Of a stretch of DNA of 64,000 bases, positions 25,072 through 35,340 are shown piece by piece. The stretch comes from Bacillota bacterium (lineage in GTDB: Bacteria; Bacillota; Clostridia; Christensenellales; Aristaeellaceae). Location of the stretch: NCBI GenBank assembly GCA_023416585.1, contig JAEZHM010000048.1, forward strand, positions 1-64,000, read 5' to 3'. The number at the start of each line of letters is the position of its first letter. Position 1 is the stretch's first letter. The notes under the pieces were generated by a model. The model ran no database searches, was not told the origin of the DNA, and saw only the letters and a list, made by a program, of their open reading frames with translations. The translations under genes were made by a program, and so were the position numbers.

Positions 25072-25893
25072 ATGAAAAGATGCCTGCTTCTGGTTATCGC
25101 ACTGGTTATGATGCTCACAGCCCTTCCCGCCGCGGCACAGGTGGAACAGCGCCCGGAATTGGATGCCGCCTTCTCCATGCTGGAGGAAGGCAACCCCATC
25201 CTCACGCGGTATAATGAGATCACCGGGGCGGATATTAAAGCCCGATACAAATACGGCATGCCCTACATGTTTGGCGGCAAGAATGAAGATTACCTGATGA
25301 AGGTCAAAAAATGTCTGGAAACCACCAAGTTTTTCCGAAAAGGCAAAACATATGTGTACGGCTTTGACTGCTCCGGCTTTACCAATTGGATCAACAAGCA
25401 GGTAGGCAAGCCTGAACACGATACTTTACAAAACATGATTTTGCTAAAGGGCAAGTATGGGGAAAAGAACCATCTGCCTGTCAAGGATCTCCCCTTTGAT
25501 GAACTGCCCAAGCATCTTCAGGTGGGTGACTTTCTGGTAGGCAAACACAGTGCCCGCCACATTATGATGTTCATTGGCACGCTGGCCGATTATGGTTACA
25601 CGGCGGAAAACGCTCCGGAACTGGCTGATTACCTTGACTATCCCATCGTTATCAATAGCGGAAAGAACCCTTTCTATGGCGAGCGCTATGAAAAATACAT
25701 CAAGGAAAACGGCCTGAAATGCAATACCACCAATGGCGGCGTGTGCATTTACATCATAGGCGTGCCAACGGACAAGGCGCCCCATTCCGTGCTCAGCGAT
25801 AGGGAAACCTTCTATTACTTTAACCTGGGCGATTATATGGTCCCCATCTATAACGTTTTCAACTGCAGCTCCTACGTATGGTTCAGGATGTAG
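25072..25893 (+). CDS. Secreted NlpC/P60-like cysteine hydrolase
   Basis: 273 residues from ATG at 25072 (GAAAGGA 11 nt upstream); an ATG at 25060 abuts the ribosome binding site and is less likely. Signal peptide to AAA at ~22. Catalytic pattern: Y-GFDCSGF with Cys100 and an ARHIMMFIG histidine (His163), as in NlpC/P60 peptidoglycan endopeptidases, with an unusually long stretch after the histidine. It probably cleaves peptidoglycan or a related amide outside the cell. It ends before the two hairpins at 25913-26036. Confidence 0.85.
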   Translation: MKRCLLLVIALVMMLTALPAAAQVEQRPELDAAFSMLEEGNPILTRYNEITGADIKARYKYGMPYMFGGKNEDYLMKVKKCLETTKFFRKGKTYVYGFDCSGFTNWINKQVGKPEHDTLQNMILLKGKYGEKNHLPVKDLPFDELPKHLQVGDFLVGKHSARHIMMFIGTLADYGYTAENAPELADYLDYPIVINSGKNPFYGERYEKYIKENGLKCNTTNGGVCIYIIGVPTDKAPHSVLSDRETFYYFNLGDYMVPIYNVFNCSSYVWFRM

Positions 25894-25912
25894 GGATAAC
25901 GTGAAAGAAAAT

Positions 25913-25945
25913 GCGGGGAAGAGATTTTTTGAAAAGCTTCCCCGC
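25913..25945. repeat. Related GCGGGGAAG hairpin
   Basis: Stem GCGGGGAAG/CTTCCCCGC (25913-25921 with 25937-25945), followed by a C7 tract and AAACTTTAT. On the minus strand this reads ATAAAGTTT...GCGGGGAAG, the same layout as the elements at 229, 3157 and 21905. Confidence 0.6.
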
Positions 25946-25994
25946 ACCGCACCCCCCCAAACTTTATATGGATCAAATTATTGGCCGATGCTCT

Positions 25995-26036
25995 GCCCTT
26001 TCCAATAGTTTTACTGGAAAGGTCAGGGCGTTTTTT
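25995..26036 (+). terminator. Terminator after the NlpC/P60-like gene
   Basis: Interrupted stem GCCCT..TTCCA / TGGAA..AGGGC (to 26029) followed by GTTTTTT. It is about 100 bp past the stop codon. Confidence 0.65.
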
Positions 26037-26138
26037 ATCATAAAACAGGGTGGTATCAAAGAAGTATTGGCTAATATTAATGCAAGATATTTCTTGCCGT
26101 TTCATAGCTTCGACTACGGAACCTCAAAAAAAGGGAGC

Positions 26139-26276
26139 CTCCAAAAGCCTTCCCCTTGAGGGGAAGGTGGCGCGTAGCGACGAATGAGGTGCTTAACTGC
26201 AAATGATCTCAGTTGCTGCCACCTCATCAGTCTCCTTCGTCGACAGCTTCCCCTCAAGGGGAAGCCTTTCCAAAAG
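26139..26276. repeat. Palindromic MITE-like repeat
   Basis: Ends are near-perfect inverted repeats: CCAAAAGCCTTCCCCTTGAG on the left and its complement (CTCAAGGGGAAGCCTTTCC) on the right, with inner arms GATGAGGTGGCAG-like. CTTCCCCTTGAGGGGAAG...GATGAGGTG elements of this type are scattered in many gut Firmicutes. No coding content. Confidence 0.8.
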
Positions 26277-26376
26277 CATAGCTGCTCCATAGGCAGCGCC
26301 TTTGGGTTTACAACACTGTTACACGATATATGTCCTGATTATGCTACAATAGGCATGTATGGAAGGATGTGGCAGC

Positions 26377-27042
26377 ATGGCACGTGTTTTGGTAGTGGAT
26401 GACGAAGCGGCGATCCGGGACCTTATCCAAATGCATCTTTGCCTGGTAGGTCATACCGCACTGTTGGCGGAGGACGCTTTTTCCGCGGAGGCAGAGCTTG
26501 AAAAAGGCGCTGATATCGCACTGCTGGATATCATGCTGCCGGGGCGGGATGGGTTTGCATTGGCCCAGAAGTGCTTTGAAACGAACGTACCAGTGATCTT
26601 CCTCACTGCCAAAACGGCATTATCCGACCGGGTGCGCGGGCTGAAAATGGGCGCGGATGATTACATATTGAAGCCTTTTGAGCCGGCGGAAGTGCTGGCT
26701 CGTATCGACGCAGTGCTGCGCAGAACCGGCCGGCAGCAGGAAACCTATCAGGACAAGCGCCTGCGAGTGGATTTCAGCGCCCGCCAGGCGGTGATGGACG
26801 GGCAGCCCCTGCCCCTTACCGCCCAGGAGTATGACCTTTTGCGGGTACTGATCAGCCAGAGAAACATAGCCTTAAGCCGGGAGCAGCTTTTGCGTATGGC
26901 CTGGGGGTACGATTACATGGGTGAAACAAGAACGGTGGATGTGCACATACAAAGGCTCCGGCGCAAGCTGAACGCGGACTGCATTGAAACGGTGTACAAG
27001 TTCGGCTACCGCTTTACACCAATAGGGAGGGAAACGGCATGA
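26377..27042 (+). CDS. OmpR-family response regulator
   Basis: 221 residues from ATG at 26377 (GGAAGGATG upstream). Receiver domain with acidic pair DDE, phospho-acceptor Asp51 in LLDIMLPGRDG, and Lys99 in YILKPFEPAEV. The C-terminal winged helix has LTAQEYDLLRVL and RTVDVHIQRLRRKL. It is activated by the histidine kinase encoded next, which overlaps by four bases (ATGA). Likely targets include the downstream paralogue array, but this is only inferred from position. A TACAAT -10-like box lies at ~26346. Confidence 0.95.
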   Translation: MARVLVVDDEAAIRDLIQMHLCLVGHTALLAEDAFSAEAELEKGADIALLDIMLPGRDGFALAQKCFETNVPVIFLTAKTALSDRVRGLKMGADDYILKPFEPAEVLARIDAVLRRTGRQQETYQDKRLRVDFSARQAVMDGQPLPLTAQEYDLLRVLISQRNIALSREQLLRMAWGYDYMGETRTVDVHIQRLRRKLNADCIETVYKFGYRFTPIGRETA

Positions 27043-28388
27043 AGCTTCGCCACAGGCTGCTGCTGATGATGCTGGCAGTGTTTCTGCTGCTGCTGAGCAT
27101 CGGGACAGGAATCATCATCCAGCAAAGCTTTTCATCGGCCGTCAATACAGAAAAGGACCGGGCGCTGACGGAGGCGGCCATTATCGCATCGGCCATATAC
27201 CAACGGGCAAAGGATTTGGATATCCAGCCGCTAAGGGATGAAATGGCCAAGCAGGAGGCGTTTTACAAAGCCCAGGATGTTACGCTATCCATGCTGAAGG
27301 ACGGGCGCACCTTATGGGGCGATACGATCAGCCTCCCGGAGATCCTACCGGAGCAAGGCGCTCGCCGGTATCTTTTGCAGGACAAAAAATTGACGATTGC
27401 GCAGCGGCTAAGCGACAGCCTCACCCTTTTGTACGAGCGTGATCTAAGCGGCCTGTACGTCAACCGGGATCAGCTGCTTTCCCTGGCACTGGCGTTATGC
27501 CTTGCCGGCTCATTATTGATCCTCTTCAGCGTGTTCGTCATCACCAGAGTCATCATGAAGCCCATTGACAAGCTGCAAAAGGCAGCGGGGAAAATCACCA
27601 CCGGCGACTATTCGGTATCGCTGCCAACACGCGGGCAGGATGAAACGGCGGAACTGGCGCGGCAGTTTGAAAAAATGGTCCAGGCGGTCAAAATGAGGGA
27701 AGAAGAACTCAAGGAGCAGGCGGAGCGCAAGCAGCTTTTCATCGACAGCCTGGCCCATGAAATGCGCACGCCCCTGACAGCCGTCATGGGCTATGCCCGC
27801 TATCTGCAAAGCGTGGATGCAGAGGAAGAGGAGCAGCAAAAAGCCCTTGGCTATATCGCCGGGGAGGCAAAAAGGCTCAAGAACCTGGATGAAACGCTGA
27901 TGTCCCTCACCCGCATGACCCACGACGGGGCGGAACTTAACCCTGTGGACATCCCTCAGCTTCTTGAGGAAGCCGCGGGACGCGCAAGGCCCTTGTATGA
28001 GGACAAAGGTGTTTCCCTCACAGTTCAGGCAGAGGGTGGCATTTGGCAGGGCGATGAAGCGCTTTTGCTGCTCATTGCGGGGAATCTGTTGCAAAACGCG
28101 CTCACGGCAAGCATTCCCGGCGGCACGGTCACGCTCTCAGGGGAACCTGACCGGCTTTCTGTTACGGATGCGGGCATCGGCATGACGCAGGAACAGCTCC
28201 AAAGGGCCTGTGATCCGTTTTACAAAGCGGATAAGGCTCGCACCCGCAAGGCTGGCGGCGCAGGGCTTGGCCTTACGCTGGTCAAGCAGGCATCCTTATT
28301 GCTTGGTGCGCATCTTCAGCTTACATCCCGGCCAGGCGAAGGTACCACCGCCAGCCTCATCTTTGACAACTCTGTTACAACAGCGTGA
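27039..28388 (+). CDS. Membrane sensor histidine kinase
   Basis: 449 residues. Two membrane spans (about 8-28 and 147-168) enclose an extracellular sensor of ~115 residues, followed by HAMP, HisKA (SLAHEMRTPLTAVMGYARYL) and the ATPase domain (N box NLLQNAL, G1 VTDAGIGM, G2 GAGLGLTLVK). It is the partner of the response regulator that it overlaps. The signal is unknown; no known sensor domain is recognisable. Confidence 0.95.
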   Translation: MKLRHRLLLMMLAVFLLLLSIGTGIIIQQSFSSAVNTEKDRALTEAAIIASAIYQRAKDLDIQPLRDEMAKQEAFYKAQDVTLSMLKDGRTLWGDTISLPEILPEQGARRYLLQDKKLTIAQRLSDSLTLLYERDLSGLYVNRDQLLSLALALCLAGSLLILFSVFVITRVIMKPIDKLQKAAGKITTGDYSVSLPTRGQDETAELARQFEKMVQAVKMREEELKEQAERKQLFIDSLAHEMRTPLTAVMGYARYLQSVDAEEEEQQKALGYIAGEAKRLKNLDETLMSLTRMTHDGAELNPVDIPQLLEEAAGRARPLYEDKGVSLTVQAEGGIWQGDEALLLLIAGNLLQNALTASIPGGTVTLSGEPDRLSVTDAGIGMTQEQLQRACDPFYKADKARTRKAGGAGLGLTLVKQASLLLGAHLQLTSRPGEGTTASLIFDNSVTTA

Positions 28389-28447
28389 ATACTCCGCAAT
28401 GATGTGACTGGTAGAATGAAGTTGACAATTGCGGAAGGAGAAGTACC

Positions 28448-29791
28448 ATGCAATCAAAAGCAAGCAGGAAACAGACCCTTTGGGTACTGTTGCTCGCCTT
28501 CGTTCTGGTCACCTTGTGTATCGGCGGCCTGTGGGCCTATGTGAAAAATGCCGACGCGGAGACGGGGATTACAGAAACCACCATTGCAGATATCCCTGCG
28601 GAAAACGGAATCCGCATCACCCGGGAGAAGTATGACAATTATCCCGTTGACTCCGGAAATGATGTTTTTGCAAGGATCGATGGGAGCGGTCTGGGAGCAG
28701 AGGAAATCCGGCGGCTGGCCGATTGTCTTAAGGCATACGAAGCCGGTGAGCGGCCCAAGGAAAAAGCCCCTTCCCTCCCTGAAGAAGAAGGGTTTGCCAT
28801 CGTTCCCCTGGATCCCCGTGCATATGACGGCTTGACGGAATACTACATCCTGCCTGAATTCCGGCTGAGCGATGAGCAACTGCTGATGCTGATCGACTAC
28901 TGTGCAAGCAAAGGCACAACTTTTGAAGCTAATACGACAAACTGGAAAAATTGCATGCGCGGAGGTATACCGGATTCCAACCGATATCTTTCCGCAGGTG
29001 AAAGTGAAAGGCGTGAAATTTTACTTCGCCGCGTTCGTGCGGAAGGCCTTCGCCCCGCCTCGTCTGAAACATCGTCTGAAAAGCTGCCGATTATGGGGGT
29101 GGGCAGCATCCGACTAAACGGGAAAATGCATAGGGGCAGCAAGATCTTTCACTTCTACCCTATCCGGGAACTGACCGATGAAGAACTTTTGCAGTCGCTG
29201 TATCTGGACTATATGGACGGATACGCCTACCTGGGCCCATCAAAGGAGAATGGCTTGGACCCGGCAGCAGATGAAAAAAAGATGCGCTCGTTTCTGATGG
29301 AGACCATGGGCATGCCCATGTCTGCGGAGAACACCAACCTGTCCTATAAGCAAAAGATCGCTACCGGTGAAATCCACCTTCACGCCTATTTCAAAACGGC
29401 CCTTATCAATGGAAGGGAAACCGATTATTCGGTCATCCTGCAAAAATCAAGCGGAGATATACTATACGCTTTGCAGCTTACCTCCAATCTTTCCAATCCC
29501 AACAGCATCCATACCGTTGATCCGCCTAAGCCTCAGGTTGATCTGTATGATCCCAAGTGGACAGATGTTGCTAAAAAAACCGTATCAAAGCTCACACAAA
29601 CACCAATTACAAGTGCAACTGTTTATGATATTTCTTTCATGGGTGACGACAGGGAACCTACTATTCAAGTCATGGTTAATCTGGATAACGGCAGCTCGTA
29701 CAATGTTTATATATTGCTTTCAACCGAAAAGGCTGCTTCCGCACAGTACTTTCATTACGATTTAAAAATATTCAATGACTATATTTGGTAA
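28448..29791 (+). CDS. Membrane-anchored protein, tandem paralogue 1
   Basis: 447 residues. A single N-terminal span (TLWVLLLAFVLVTLCIGGLW) anchors a large external domain starting with the family motif AYVKNADAETG. Shared features with the genes at 30272 and 31686: EKYDN(Y/F)P near 60, TEYYILP near 130, NCMRGG(I/Y) near 167, FYPIRE(L/M)TDEELL near 235, ATGEI near 320, and an aromatic C-terminus (YIW). The family is not known to me. AAGGAG precedes ATG. It lies 59 bp after the sensor-kinase gene, and an 8-bp inverted repeat TCCGCAAT/ATTGCGGA occurs in that gap, so it may belong to the same regulon. Confidence 0.85.
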   Translation: MQSKASRKQTLWVLLLAFVLVTLCIGGLWAYVKNADAETGITETTIADIPAENGIRITREKYDNYPVDSGNDVFARIDGSGLGAEEIRRLADCLKAYEAGERPKEKAPSLPEEEGFAIVPLDPRAYDGLTEYYILPEFRLSDEQLLMLIDYCASKGTTFEANTTNWKNCMRGGIPDSNRYLSAGESERREILLRRVRAEGLRPASSETSSEKLPIMGVGSIRLNGKMHRGSKIFHFYPIRELTDEELLQSLYLDYMDGYAYLGPSKENGLDPAADEKKMRSFLMETMGMPMSAENTNLSYKQKIATGEIHLHAYFKTALINGRETDYSVILQKSSGDILYALQLTSNLSNPNSIHTVDPPKPQVDLYDPKWTDVAKKTVSKLTQTPITSATVYDISFMGDDREPTIQVMVNLDNGSSYNVYILLSTEKAASAQYFHYDLKIFNDYIW

Positions 29792-29847
29792 GCCAAATTG
29801 GCGGTTTTCTTTTGCATATACCATATGCATTTGAAAGGAGAAAACCC

Positions 29848-30172
29848 ATGCAGACAAAAGCAAACGGGAAGCAGACCCTTTTTGTGCTGCTGATCGCCCT
29901 TGTGCTGATTGCGCTTTGCTTAGGCGGGCTATGGACCTACATACAAAGCGCCGATGCGGAAACGGGAATGCAGGAGATCTCCCTTGTTCAAATACCGGAA
30001 GCAAGCACAATCGCATCCACTCCTGAAAAGTATGATAATTTCCCGGCCAGTGACCTGGAATTTGAGAAAGATTAGTTCATACATGGTGGCCATAAAGGTT
30101 TCAGACAAAATGATTACCTCCGCGCAATTTTTATACCACGATTTAAGTATCGTAAACGATTACATATGGTGA
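29848..30172 (+). pseudogene. Internally deleted copy, tandem paralogue 2
   Basis: From ATG 29848 (AAAGGAG upstream) the N-terminus reads MQTKANGKQTLFVLLIALVL and on to QSADAETGMQE and EKYDNFPASDLEFEKD, then stops at 30075. In another frame the tail (about 30070-30172) reads SYMVAIKVSDKMITSAQFLY and ends IVNDYIW, matching the C-terminus of paralogue 1. About 350 central residues are missing. This is one deletion of a fourth family member plus a frame change. The first 75 residues may still be made as an anchored peptide. Confidence 0.85.
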
Positions 30173-30271
30173 TATCTGCATAATGATTGAGTCTGATTCT
30201 ACCACTCATTCAGCACATCAACAGGATTTGATTGGTCTTTGTACCACGGCACATGTGAAAGGAGAAATCTT

Positions 30272-31639
30272 ATGCAAACAAAAGCTAACGGAAAGCCGAT
30301 GATCTGGGTACTGCTGATAGCTTTGGTATTGATTATACTTTGCGCCGCCGGGTTGTGGGCGTACGTCCAAAGTGCCGACGCGGAAACAGGGGTACAGGAA
30401 ACCTCTGCGACAGAGATTCCGGAAGAGGATGAAATCACCGTCACCTGGGAGAAGTATGACAATTTTCCCCCAACCGGCAAGGAAGATGACCTGGAACAAA
30501 AGTGTATCGGAACAGGCCTAACCAAAGAGGAAAAGCGCAGGCTGCCCGCGCTGATAGAGGCGTATACGAATAAGACGGGGCCGGCGTTGAGATTTCCGGC
30601 CCGAACCCTGCCCAATGTGGACGGCCTGGCCATCGTACAGCTTGATCCCGGCGATTACGCGGGCATGACGGAGTACTACATCCTGCCCGCCGAATCATTG
30701 GATGACCAGCAGATGATGCAGCTTATTGATTACAGTGCCAAAAAGGGCGAGATGTTCTCGGTGGATACGCTGACCAACAAAAACTGCATGCGGGGCGGCT
30801 ACTCTCCATTCAACCGCTATTTATCCGCAGGGGAAGATGCGCGCCAGGAGATTCTCCTCAGCCGTATCAACACGGAAGGCCTGCGGCCGGACTCCCCGGA
30901 GCTGTCTACTGACAAAATGCCGGTAAAGGGTATTGGAAGCGTTTCTCTCAGACCCGATAAGCACAACGGAAAGGATACGTTCCACTTATATCCCATTCGG
31001 GAAATGACGGATGAAGAGCTTTTGCAGTCTTTTTATCTAACCTTCAAAGAAGGATACACCTACCTGAAACCTGCGGAGGATGAAAGCCTGCATCCGGCCA
31101 AAGACGTAGCAAAGGTGCGGGCAATCTTGGAAGAATGCATGGACATGCCCGCAGCCTCCGAAAATTACGCAGTTTCCTACCTGCGAAAGGATGCCACAGG
31201 TGAAATACGCATTTATGCCAATTTCCAAACAGCTTTGATCAACGGAAAACGCACCGCCTACATGACGAACATGGACTTCAAAACTGGCAGATGCCTTTCT
31301 TTGCTCCAGTTTTCATGGGCGAATACAGTCGAAGCCGTCACCGAATTCAGGTCCCAAATTCAAAAAGAAAAGGTGCTGCCCGAAGCCGAACTTATAGAAA
31401 TTGCAAAAACGCTGGTGGAAAAGGTAACAGGTATCAAGGCAGTGTCGGCAGAAGCAACAGGCGTATCTACCACTGACCAAGAAGACGAAAACAATGTGTC
31501 CCTTGTTGAGCCGCTCATGAGCGTTCATGTCAAGTTGGAAGACGGCAGCATGTATATTGTCCACGTACGCGTGTCTGACGGCATGATGGAATCCTTGCAA
31601 TATAATTTTGGCGAGCAGTTAGATCAATATCTTTGGTAA
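30272..31639 (+). CDS. Membrane-anchored protein, tandem paralogue 3
   Basis: 455 residues from ATG at 30272 (AAAGGAG upstream); the frame to 30239 has no site. One N-terminal span, then VQSADAETGVQETSATEIPE. The stretch from ~35 to ~150 is almost identical to that of the next gene, so the two duplicated recently or exchange sequence. Motifs are those of the family (TEYYILP, NCMRGGY, PIREMTDEELLQSFY, ATGEIRIY, end YLW). Outer-surface location is inferred from the anchor. Function unknown. Confidence 0.85.
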   Translation: MQTKANGKPMIWVLLIALVLIILCAAGLWAYVQSADAETGVQETSATEIPEEDEITVTWEKYDNFPPTGKEDDLEQKCIGTGLTKEEKRRLPALIEAYTNKTGPALRFPARTLPNVDGLAIVQLDPGDYAGMTEYYILPAESLDDQQMMQLIDYSAKKGEMFSVDTLTNKNCMRGGYSPFNRYLSAGEDARQEILLSRINTEGLRPDSPELSTDKMPVKGIGSVSLRPDKHNGKDTFHLYPIREMTDEELLQSFYLTFKEGYTYLKPAEDESLHPAKDVAKVRAILEECMDMPAASENYAVSYLRKDATGEIRIYANFQTALINGKRTAYMTNMDFKTGRCLSLLQFSWANTVEAVTEFRSQIQKEKVLPEAELIEIAKTLVEKVTGIKAVSAEATGVSTTDQEDENNVSLVEPLMSVHVKLEDGSMYIVHVRVSDGMMESLQYNFGEQLDQYLW

Positions 31640-31685
31640 TAGCAGCAGTAGTCCTAGCTGATTTGTAAACGAAAGGAGAGAACCC

Positions 31686-33050
31686 ATGCAGGCAAAAACA
31701 AGCAGAAAGCAACTCGCTTGGGTAGTATTGTTGTCATTTCTTTTGGTCGTTCTATGCGCCGGCGGCCTTTGGGCTTATGTGCAAAACGCTGATGCAGAAA
31801 CCGGGGTACAGGAAACTTCTGCGACAGAGCTTCCGGAAGAGGATGAAATCACCGTCACATGGGAGAAGTATGACAATTTTCCCCCAACCGGCAAGGAAGA
31901 CGACCTGGAACAAAAGTTTATCGGAACAGGCCTTACCAAAAAGGAAAAGCGCAGGCTGCCCGCGCTGATAGAGGCTTATACGCAAAAGACGGGGCCAGCG
32001 TTGCGATTCCCAGCCCCGATCCTGCCCGATGTAGACGGCCTGGCCATCGTGCCGCTGGACCCAAGCGACTACGTGGGCATGACGGAGTACTACATCCTGC
32101 CCGCCGAAGAGCTTAACGATCAGCAGCTGATGCAGCTTATTGATTACAGCGCCAAAAAGGGCGAAACGTTTACGGCGGATATGCTGACCAGCAAAAACTG
32201 CATGCGGGGCGGCTATTCCCTATTCAACCGCTATTTATCCGCCGGAGAAGCTGATCGTCAGAAGATTCTCACCAGCCGTATCCTAATGGAAGGCCTTTGG
32301 CCGGATTCCCCGGAGTTATCCATGGATAAGATGCCGGTGAAGGGCATGGGAAGCGTTTCTCTAAAGCCGGATAAGCACAACGAAAAAAGTACGTTCTACT
32401 TCTTTCCCATCCGGGAGATGACGGACGAAGAACTTTTGCTGTCTGCCTATAAGGACTTCATCAAGGAAGGATTCACCTACCTTAAGCCCGCGGAGCAGGA
32501 AAGCCTGAATCCGGCCAAAGACGTCGCGAAGGCGAGGGCAATCCTGGAAGAATTTATGGGCATGCCCAAGGCAACGGAAAACTACCTGCTATCCTACAAG
32601 CGCAAAGACGCAACGGGTGAAATACGCCTGCAGGCAAATTTCAATACAGCTACTGTAAATGGCGAACGCACCTCCTTTTATGCCATTATGGATCCGGTGA
32701 CAGGCAGCTATATATCTATAGATCAATGCACATGGTTTCAGACGGTCAATGAGGTCAATGCGCCAGCCAAAAAGGAACAAAAAACAAAAACCCTGTCCGA
32801 TTCAGAGCTTATTGTTATCGCAAAGGCGATAGTAGAAAAAGTAACAAACGCCAAGGTAATATCGGCAGAAACAACAATAGTGAGTACTACTACATCCAGT
32901 GATGAACATATTCATTATGAGCCTACCATGCCCATTCTTGTCAGTCTGGAAGACGGGAGCCGGTATTCAGTCAGAGTACAGATATCGGATGGCATTGTGG
33001 AAGAAATTTATTACAACCGCAAAAACAATGACGACTTCTTTTTTTGGTAA
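31686..33050 (+). CDS. Membrane-anchored protein, tandem paralogue 4
   Basis: 454 residues, AAAGGAG then ATG. Same architecture: one N-terminal span (LAWVVLLSFLLVVLCAGGLW), VQNADAETGVQE, NCMRGGY, FFPIREMTDEELLLSAYKDF, and a C-terminal half (~300-454) more diverged from paralogue 3, ending FFW. It is the last member of the array and is followed by a terminator (33144-33187). The conserved N-terminal half and variable C-terminal half suggest a fixed anchor/scaffold and a changing outer part. Confidence 0.85.
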   Translation: MQAKTSRKQLAWVVLLSFLLVVLCAGGLWAYVQNADAETGVQETSATELPEEDEITVTWEKYDNFPPTGKEDDLEQKFIGTGLTKKEKRRLPALIEAYTQKTGPALRFPAPILPDVDGLAIVPLDPSDYVGMTEYYILPAEELNDQQLMQLIDYSAKKGETFTADMLTSKNCMRGGYSLFNRYLSAGEADRQKILTSRILMEGLWPDSPELSMDKMPVKGMGSVSLKPDKHNEKSTFYFFPIREMTDEELLLSAYKDFIKEGFTYLKPAEQESLNPAKDVAKARAILEEFMGMPKATENYLLSYKRKDATGEIRLQANFNTATVNGERTSFYAIMDPVTGSYISIDQCTWFQTVNEVNAPAKKEQKTKTLSDSELIVIAKAIVEKVTNAKVISAETTIVSTTTSSDEHIHYEPTMPILVSLEDGSRYSVRVQISDGIVEEIYYNRKNNDDFFFW

Positions 33051-33143
33051 TATAAAGCCAAAGAATGGCAGCATGAGCAATTGCCTTCGGCCTATTGTGG
33101 GCCTTCCCCATCCATGCAGCCTTCGCATCACCTGAATCAAAAT

Positions 33144-33187
33144 GCCCTGCCTTTCCATTATCCATGGCGAAGGCAGGGCGCTTTGTT
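33144..33187 (+). terminator. Terminator of the paralogue array
   Basis: Stem GCCCTGCCTT/AAGGCAGGGC (33144-33153, 33170-33179) with inner CCAT/ATGG pairing, followed by GCTTTGTT. It lies 93 bp after the last array gene. Confidence 0.75.
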
Positions 33188-33191
33188 ATAC

Positions 33192-33254
33192 AAAAAGGGG
33201 ATTCCAAAGGGATGTCATCCCTTTGGCAGGGGTGCAGGGGACAGCGTCCCCTGC
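33192..33254 (-). terminator. Double-hairpin terminator/repeat after typA
   Basis: On the minus strand just past the typA stop: hairpin GCAGGGGAC...GTCCCCTGC (33234-33254), then CCAAAGGGATG...CATCCCTTTGG (33204-33226), then CCCCTTTTT. This GGGGACGCTGTCCCCTGC...CCAAAGGGATGACATCC string is a dispersed element common in gut Clostridia and here acts as the end of typA. Confidence 0.75.
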
Positions 33255-33259
33255 CCTGG

Positions 33260-35074
<1,815 letters not shown>

Positions 35075-35189
35075 ATATATATCCTTCCTTAATTGCCCGC
35101 AGGACGGGCGGCGGTTATTGTTCTAAAGCGGCTTGAATGATGTTTGGAAAGCACGGCTTTTCCCCGCCGCATTCCATAGAATGTGACAA

Positions 35190-35277
35190 GGGAAACGAGG
35201 CGCAGGGCGGGAGCTTTCTCCCGCCGCGTTTCCCGGCTTTATGACACCGCCACATACGGCGGGAGCAAGCCCCCGCC
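35190..35277. repeat. Two GC-rich inverted repeats after prfC
   Basis: Nested palindrome GGGAAACG...GGCGGGAG/CTCCCGCC...CGTTTCCC (35190-35234), then GGCGGGAGCAAGCCCCCGCC (35258-35277). The second is a widespread dispersed repeat form. Both lie between prfC and typA and may limit read-through. Confidence 0.65.
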
Positions 35278-35340
35278 CTACAGCGCTGCGCGTGATCCTT
35301 TGAACCTACGGCCTTCCGCAAATTCGCGGCCGGCAGTGGG

